Origin: Kondoa malvinella
Lineage: Eukaryota; Basidiomycota; Agaricostilbomycetes; Agaricostilbales; Kondoaceae
Direction of reading: 5' to 3'
NCBI GenBank assembly: GCA_039545315.1
Contig: BCIM01000020.1
Location: 1 to 26,008, forward strand
DNA length: 26,008 nt
In this document: positions 19,849-26,008 of the stretch, piece by piece
Position numbering within the stretch: the first letter of the stretch is position 1
How the letters are laid out: each line of letters starts with the position of its first letter
Program-made: the position numbers and the translations under genes
The notes under the pieces: model-generated
What the model saw: only the letters and a program-made list of their open reading frames with translations
The model's database searches: none
What the model was told of the DNA's origin: nothing

Positions 19849-21927
19849 ATGCCTCTCCTTAACCCTTCGACTCATTCCACAGCAGAGCAAAGAGGTCGCT
19901 GGCGAGGCATCAAAATCCCCAAGCTGTTCTTGCATACTGGCACCCGTCTTCGCCTTCGCATTGTCTTTCTGATCATACTACTGATACCAGCCATACTACT
20001 TCTGCTTTTCCTTCTTTTGGCACCATATCACCTTCTTTCCACCCAAATCTGGACACTTCGCATCTGTGGCGCCTCATGTTCGACCGACGCTGTCCATATT
20101 GGCATTCTATCAGCTTGCGCCAAGATCAATGGTGCTGACCGACGTTGCTTTGGTGGCTTTCCAACGAATTATTGGTTCCGAGCATTAAGGCCAATTGTGC
20201 CGCCTTTGCTGAGGGATGTGATACCTGAAAGAGATACTTATGAGGGCTCTTTCATTATTGTCTCGCTGGTCTCTCTTGTTCTGGCCGTCTTTTCTCTTGG
20301 CGTGGCTTTCCATCGAATGCGACAGTTCCGCCATCGTTTTAGGGAAGAAGAGGATTATGGCGATCTGGCTTCGCTTGAACAGTCGTCAAGGCATTTCTCT
20401 GCGTAAGCCAGCTTCTCACGTAAACACCGGACGTCACTGACTTCGTTATAACAGTATCGCAGTCCAGCTGACGATATTCGCAATGATATTCGGGGTTGCA
20501 GCGACTGTCCAGCTTACCGCCAACGCCAAATCTGCTACCACTTCTTTCAGCATCATTGCACGCAATTCTGGCGGTGTAGGCGATCTGAGGCAAATCAGTT
20601 CCGGTCCAGCTCTGAAAGAGCTTTGGGCTGTATGGATCATCTTGGCGTGGGTCTGCGTGCATATTGCTATGTCAACTTTATCTGACGAGCAAGCAGTATC
20701 TGGCTCATGCTAGCAGCGGACCTACTCCGATCAAAGCATTCACCATCCGAACACGTTGCGGAAGACGAGGCACCTGAACACCCTTACGCTCAACATCCGC
20801 AGCCATATCCACCTCAGTCAGCTCAGCAATACCCTCAGCAGATGCAACAATATCCTCCGCATACACCTCAACAAGTACCTTATAATCCTCAAGCGGAAGC
20901 CTTCCCATCTACTATGCACCAGCCAATGGAACAGCATCATGGTCCCAGTCCTCATCTCATGACTTCTCGATCTCGTCGCTCTTCCGGCTCTTCCTCTTCC
21001 AGCAGCTCAAGCGATGTCCCCGAGCATCACTTTAATAATGCTCCTCCAATACATACCACAGCACCTTCGTACCAGCCGAGTATGGCTCGCACGCCTGCCG
21101 AGCATCGGTCACTTGCAGCGTCAGTCATCAATACTCCTCAGAGTCACCGAACGAATCTGAATGCTATTGGACCAATAGCTGAAGAACCGCACTTTGCACC
21201 CGAACCTCCTTTTCCCGAACCTGAGCTCCTACCTCAATCTCAGTCTCTCGTGCCAGCTCCTCGACCTCCTCCTATCGCACAGCCAGCTCCTGCACAAGAT
21301 GTCAATGAACGACAATCAGCTTCTACGACAACCAGACCGGAAAGAAGACGCTATCGAGTGCCATCGTCAGTCATTGAGCGCTTCTACGAACCCAACTCGG
21401 GTACGACGAATGAATCAGGTCGCAGACGCAATCCAGCAGAAACCAGACCTTCTCAGCGCTATTTCGACGAACGGCGGCAATACGACGATGTCGATAGGCC
21501 GCCAAGGCATGCTCGGACGGAACAAGCTCGACCTTCGTCTCGCGCGCAGAACTTCCTGAGCCGCGCGTGGCAAAGCACAAGAGGTCGCAGCCATCGTCGT
21601 CAAACACCAGATCATCCGAGATGGTCCTACGTTTCTCATACCTCAGCTGGCTCGACTCGAAGTCGCCATTCGCGTAGACATGCGCGACCCAGCCCAAGAA
21701 GAAGACCGAGTCAACCACGTCAGTACATTAGCTCCAGACGACCTCCTTCAGTCTTCTCAAGTCGTACCAGCCGGACAAGTAGAACCGGGGCATCTCTCCG
21801 AAGCAGAAGTCGACGATACAATAGGCAACACGCGCGAGTCAACTCATTCCACCGAACACATGCTGTGCGACCACATGTAACAAGGAATAGATCGCAGCGG
21901 ATCCCGTCCGAGTGGCAGAGGAGTTGA
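19849..21927 (+). CDS. RIM9: PalI/Rim9-like four-TM protein (SUR7 family), pH-response/plasma membrane
   Basis: Exons 19849-20402, 20455-20646 and 20697-21927 give 658 residues; introns are 52 and 50 bases. The layout is that of PalI/Rim9 and SUR7 proteins. A first transmembrane helix at about 38-62 (IVFLIILLIPAILLLLFLLL) is followed by an outside loop with spaced cysteines (ICGASC, SACAK, RRCFGGF). Three more helices follow at about 133-154, 186-207 and 237-258, then a long cytosolic tail of nearly 400 residues. The tail is first Pro/Gln/His-rich (repeated QYP and YPPH motifs), then Ser-rich, then Arg/Ser-rich with many SR and RS pairs. Rim9/PalI helps place the Rim21/PalH alkaline pH sensor in the plasma membrane. 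The start ATG at 19849 is chosen because the region upstream in frame is not protein-like. Rim9 rather than another SUR7 relative is the best guess because of the long tail. Confidence 0.65.
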
Positions 21928-22071
21928 GGACAACGGCTTCTTAGTGAAAAAGTACATATGTATTTCATTACGCTGTATTCCATGAATACAGGACAAGCAG
22001 ACAACAACACGACGATCTTTGAACCCCATATTCCCTTTCCGCTATGCACCTGTTGATACAATACGCGACAT

Positions 22072-23327
22072 TCACAAGGCTTTGACAAATTCGAGAGCTG
22101 CCTTTTGACTGAAGGGCAGAATCAGCAACCATTGTCAGGAGCGAATGACGGCTTACGATTCGGCAGGCTTGACTCCGATACTGGCAAGAAGCAACTTGCC
22201 GCCCTTCTCGACGACAAAGTGCGAGCGGGTGACAGTTTTGACAGTCTTGCTACCACCAAGAGCTTTGATCAAGACCTGCTTGGGGTCTGACAGCAGAGTG
22301 TATCCAAAGTTCTGCTTTGTTTTCCAGGTCTGCACAGGGCGAGTGAGCTAAGTTTGAGGACTCGAATAGATTAACTGACAGCCAAAGGCTTGGGGTTGTC
22401 CATTGAAATACCATACACCTCAAAGTTGGCAGTCTTGAATTCAGCATAGTTGTCCTGTATTAGCACGATCAGAGTCAGTCCGCAGCACCCAGGGCAAAGA
22501 CTAACACGGAAGCCGCAAGCTTGAGTAGTGCAGCCGGGAGTATTGGCTTTAGGGTATAGGAAGAACACCGCTCTGTACGTAAAAAGGACAGTCCGTATCA
22601 ATAGTGTAGATTGGAGTTCAAAGGTCCCGGCATACCCTTTCTCGGCAACCAAATCCTTGACGGAGACTTCCTTGTCCTCGTCGGTCTTCAAGGTCACGTC
22701 GAGCGGGATCATGCTGCCAACTTCAACAGCACCGCTTGACACAGCACCTTTGGTCTCGACGGCCACATCTGGCGTGGCCTGAGCAGCGGCTTCCTGGGCC
22801 TTGTCAGGGACTTCTTCAGCGACTTTGGTCACTTGCTCGTCAGCAACAGGTGCGGGTGCTTCGGCTTTGCTCTCTTCTGGAGCGGCTTCCTTTTCACCAG
22901 CAGGTTCAGTGTTGACTTCTGCGCTGGCAGCCGGAACATCAGCGGTTACGGCGTCTTTCTCTTCGGTTGTTTTGGCCTTCTTTGGTCCGCGAGGGATAGG
23001 GCTGTGGAGTAAATACAAAGTCTTAAGTATGATCACGCTGTATCAAAGGATCCACCACACCCTCCATATGAGCCTTGAGGTTTGGCTGCTGATCGGCCTG
23101 TCAGGAATACAAACAGCTCAACCGGATGTTATACTCGTGCTAGGCAGCGCTATTCACCTGAACGACGGCCAGTACTTTCTTCAGCAGCAGCCGGCTCAGC
23201 AGCAGGGACGGCTTCCTATTTGCGCGCATACAGTGTGAGCCAAAACATGCGAAGGCTGAGATTCTAGACTGACAGCAGCGGGCAGAGCTTCAGCGGCTTT
23301 TCTCTTTGAAGATCCTTTTGGAGGCAT
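22072..23327 (-). CDS. PrxQ/Dot5-type atypical 2-Cys peroxiredoxin (probable nuclear thiol peroxidase)
   Basis: Eight exons (23274-23327, 23158-23215, 23061-23097, 22636-23001, 22506-22572, 22380-22454, 22157-22329, 22072-22108) give 288 residues. The C-terminal 160 residues are a bacterioferritin-comigratory/PrxQ domain: AVFFLYPKANTPGCTTQACG holds the peroxidatic Cys186 and, five residues on, the resolving Cys191. DNYAEFKTANFEVYGISMD and a C-terminal VTRSHFVVEKGG follow. It reduces hydroperoxides using thioredoxin. The N-terminal extension of about 130 residues is Ala/Glu/Pro/Lys-rich, with basic patches SSKRKAAE and RRSGRSAAK that could direct it to the nucleus, as with yeast Dot5. The extension starts with three short exons of 54, 58 and 37 bases. 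Two donors are GTCAGT. It lies 142 bases downstream of the ERT1 stop and converges with the Rim9-like gene (144 bases). Confidence 0.9.
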
Positions 23328-23469
23328 TGTCGACGAGATTATATGGGTATTGGTGGATTAGGTAGACAGAGCTTATCGACGGTTCAAAACAACTCAATAT
23401 CGCGTCGAATGTCACGAGGGTATGGCATTTACAGTCAGGATTCAGCGACCAGCGCAATACATTGGTCTA

Positions 23470-25634
23470 CTACATGGGCAGGAAGCTAGGCGGACGCAAG
23501 CGTTAATGTCAGAAGAGGGTCAACTCGAGACAAAAGTTGCAAACTCACTTGCCGCTGATCAAACAAGGAATAGAACAGCTGTCTCGCCGCCTGAGCAATA
23601 CAAAAATTAGCTTCACTCGTACATAGAAAGAGTAAAGTACTCACACTGTGAACGAAAATGTGCAGTTGAGCAACGCTTCAGGTATAGGCGCACGAGGATC
23701 TTCTTTTCCCTTTCTTTTGCGCTTACGTTCGACATCAGCTACTACCGCTTGCTATAGACTCATCAGTTCGATCAACCAGACCTTGCTAAAGACTTACATT
23801 CATCAAGACACAACTCGTCAAAACAGCTTTCTGTCCGGTGTTGAAAGCGATCGACCCATACTTTTCCCAATAATTCGCCGCGCTCTCTGTATGAACAGGT
23901 CAGTACCATTCCTCCACGACTTCGTAAGAGGCGCACCTTCTTCCATAAGCTCGTAGATAGCAAGCTTGCCATCCCGCAGACTTTCGATCGGGACACCGAC
24001 CAGTTCCGCAAATTCCTTGTTGCCTTTGTAGATCTCGCCCGTTCTTCGCCAAAGACATGCAGGGATACCCATAGTACTGAAGACTCGGTCTGTATTCCTT
24101 CAATGAATTCTCGGATTTAATGTTGAGAAAGGGAAACGAACCATAATCGAGCAGCAATCGCTCAAAGGCTTCTTCGATAAAGATGAGGTCCAAGTCAGTC
24201 AAAGAAGCAGCGATAGCTCGAAAGGTCGGCCTAAATTCGCCCAATGTCTTTAAAGTGCGTTGTTTCGAGGTAGCCGACATCTGCTCAAAACATCAGCTTG
24301 TACGCAACATCAAGAAGGAAGGGGCAGACATGCGAATCCATCCAGTGCATCAACCTTCGATATCCAGAAACGTAATCATAAGGTTTCAGTAAACCAGCTT
24401 CGAATTTCGCATGAATGACTCGAGCGAGTCTTTCATCCCTCGAACCGTCTTGTTGATCTGCCGCAGCGAGAGAATAGCCATCACCGCTCGTTGCTGGTCT
24501 CAGATTGAGATGAACTTCATCCGAAGGTGGGTCTGCAGAAGGAGGTTGAGTGAAAGAGGCAGGTGGAGGTTGACTTAGGTCCGGCGGGATAGGTAAGGAT
24601 AATGAATTGTCTGTTGGACCGACTGCTGGTGAATGTGGTGTGGATTGGAAATTGAAAGCCCAAGAAAGATTGTTGTCTATGCCTGGATTTGCATTGTTGT
24701 CGAATAGCGCATTGTCGAAGAAGCTCGGATCATCGAGCGTCTTTAGGAAATCGCTGTACTACCATCAGCAGGCTTGATACGTCGGAGCGATGTATAACTT
24801 ACCTCAAGCCAGGACCATAAGTCTCGTTGCCCAGACCATTCGTATCAAAATTGAAAAGGTTATTGTCAAACATGTTTGGCGAAAGCGCAGTATCAGGTAT
24901 AAACGCATTCCTCGACGAAGCATCATTGCTGTACACTATCGACAGCATCAGCTTCCCACTAAGCAGTATGAAGCCAGACCAACTATCTGGGAAAGTCTGG
25001 TCTATCGAAGTCGATGTAAACGGCATTTGACTTGTACTCGCTCCATAATTGGGTAAAACCTGATCAGCAGACGAAGGATAGCCTTGCGTTCCAGCATTGA
25101 ACGGCAGTTGACTGGTAGAAGCGACCGGTGCTTGTGAAGTTGCGTTGCCCGCTCCAGCTGCAGGAGGCGGCTGTGCTAGTTCCGGGTGGGCTTCATCAGC
25201 ACAGAGATGTGCTATATCTCGCTTGATGCTGTGGTTGACAGCACTTGAGCATCCCCGCTGACAAGCTATTATGGCATAAGCTCACCATCTGGCACAAGGC
25301 CGCTGTTCATCGCCTGTCCATACTAATGCATCAGGAATCTGTCACTCTGACCGTGGGCGCCGACTCACAGCTCATATGGGACCTGCAACATTTCGACAAA
25401 TCCGACGATCAATCTTGCATGGCAGAGTGACTTCTCGCGGACTTACCGGCGACAAAAGACGCATCTGCCCACACTACATGAGCCCACTCTCTTGAGCTGC
25501 ATGCATTCAGGGAGAACTTACGCCTTGCAGACTTTCCGGCCAGTCGCAGACTTCTGTTTTCGAGTCTTTCGAGGTTTGTTGGCTTCTGGTTGCCCTTCTG
25601 GCTGCTGCCCATCATCTGATCTTGATCTAATCAT
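23470..25634 (-). CDS. ERT1: ERT1/RDS2-type Zn(II)2Cys6 regulator of gluconeogenesis, with PAS domain
   Basis: Twelve exons (25522-25634, 25447-25464, 25369-25382, 25286-25313, 24803-25228, 24330-24753, 24142-24280, 23937-24089, 23798-23886, 23645-23751, 23549-23590, 23470-23485) give 522 residues. A further in-frame intron, 24936-24983, is likely and would leave 506. The zinc cluster is C39-x2-C-x6-C-x5-C-x2-C-x8-C67, reading CVFCRRSHMSCDEQRPC and then CIKRDIAHLC, preceded by a basic linker (PRKTRKQK). The C-terminal half holds the conserved Ert1 region: KQRTLKTLGEFRPTFRAIA, then GIPACLWRRTGEIYKGNKEF of the PAS-like domain, a YWEKYGSIAF segment, and CTFSFTVRRD with a terminal GNFLPM. The family (Ert1, Rds2, Aspergillus AcuK/AcuM) activates gluconeogenic genes on non-fermentable carbon. 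All six zinc ligands are present. The start at 25634 is the first ATG in frame with the basic linker. Confidence 0.93.
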
Positions 25635-25844
25635 CTCTCCCTCTTTGCCAAATTGGCATACTCCACAAAGGTGACACTGGCGGGTCAAGTCAAAAGTGTT
25701 TCATTGCGGGAGCTTTGAAGTCGACCGAAATGCATGCAATAATCGCAGACCCTGATGAGTACTGAATGCTATAATGACAATGATAGTAAACCCCTTGCGT
25801 GCATATTATATTTCCTTTGTACACATTTGAAAATTCATTAAGCA

Positions 25845-26008
25845 TTAAGCGGAAGCCGGCATGTCGAGGTAAGGGAAAGCTTGAGGGCGAAGAAAAGTGT
25901 TCGAAGGCGCAGTCATTTGCTGAACTTGCATCTGGTTCTCCAAAGCGGGGTAGGCAGATTTAGGTCTTGCAACAGCTTCAGGCGGGGAAAGGTTGAAAAA
26001 GTTGACAA
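25845..26008 (-). CDS. C-terminal fragment of an unidentified protein (5' partial)
   Basis: The minus strand is open from the contig end to a TAA at 25845-25847 and encodes 53 residues, ending PQAFPYLDMPASA. It includes VNFFNLSPPEAVARP and ENQMQVQQM. The composition (Pro, Gln, Ala) suggests a disordered tail, and there is no family motif. It is 210 bases upstream of ERT1 on the same strand. Its first 31 codons lie in the 95-base terminal repeat. Read through the left copy of the repeat, this frame meets a stop at base 148, so the true upstream part of the gene is not in the window. Confidence 0.55.
   Translation of the reverse strand, partial: VNFFNLSPPEAVARPKSAYPALENQMQVQQMTAPSNTFLRPQAFPYLDMPASA
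25914..26008. repeat. Right copy of exact 95-base terminal direct repeat
   Basis: Identical to bases 1-95. At this end it codes on the minus strand for part of the unidentified C-terminal fragment, in frame with its flank from 25845, which suggests this is its native place. Confidence 0.95.

Noticed and set aside
22801..23238. Plus-strand open frame rich in Ser, Ala and Gly that looks like a secreted mucin
   Set aside because: It is the antisense shadow of the Ala/Glu-rich peroxiredoxin extension, which is supported by the full splice model and the catalytic domain.
1..26008. A circular plasmid or viral genome, because the ends are identical
   Set aside because: The content is ordinary nuclear fungal genes with spliceosomal introns, FAB1 is cut in the middle, and there are no replication or capsid genes.

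Overview
The window reads as nuclear DNA from a basidiomycete fungus, most likely a yeast-forming lineage such as the Tremellomycetes; this is inferred from gene content and architecture, with no marker gene to prove it. Genes are dense, on both strands, and interrupted by many 41-82 base introns (mostly 45-60) with GT-AG borders. I rebuilt the spliced models by hand and checked that the joined exons of each main model add up to a whole number of codons.

Layout: 1-95 is repeated exactly at 25914-26008. 96-2308 (+) is the C-terminal part of the PtdIns3P 5-kinase FAB1, cut by the contig start. 2417-5089 (+) is a coilin-like nuclear protein with three RNA polymerase II CTD-like heptads. 5377-5903 (-) is a four-exon, 121-residue predicted secreted protein. 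6366-8565 (+) is a large helical, PPR-like mitochondrial protein with a possible alternative Cys-rich C-terminus encoded downstream. 8990-10604 (-) is a multi-pass membrane protein resembling basidiomycete DUF6534-type proteins. 10605-12526 is a 1.9 kb stretch with no gene I can support. 12527-15604 (+) is BNI4 (PP1-binding septin/chitin-synthase adaptor). 15949-18146 (+) is an NDR-family mitotic exit/septation kinase (Dbf2/Sid2). 18330-19459 (-) is an uncharacterised Ser-rich protein. 19849-21927 (+) is a four-TM PalI/Rim9 (SUR7-type) protein. 22072-23327 (-) is a PrxQ/Dot5-type peroxiredoxin. 23470-25634 (-) is the zinc-cluster/PAS regulator ERT1. 25845-26008 (-) is the C-terminus of an unidentified gene.

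How they relate: this is mostly unlinked housekeeping biology. The one suggestive pairing is BNI4 next to the Dbf2/Sid2 kinase, both acting at the bud neck/septum. There is no sign of a mobile element, CRISPR array or virus. The points most worth checking are the CTD-like heptads in the coilin homologue, the secreted protein hidden in four exons, the alternative Cys-rich C-terminus of the PPR-like gene, the ERT1 zinc cluster spread over five exons, and the exact 95-base terminal repeat that imitates circularity.
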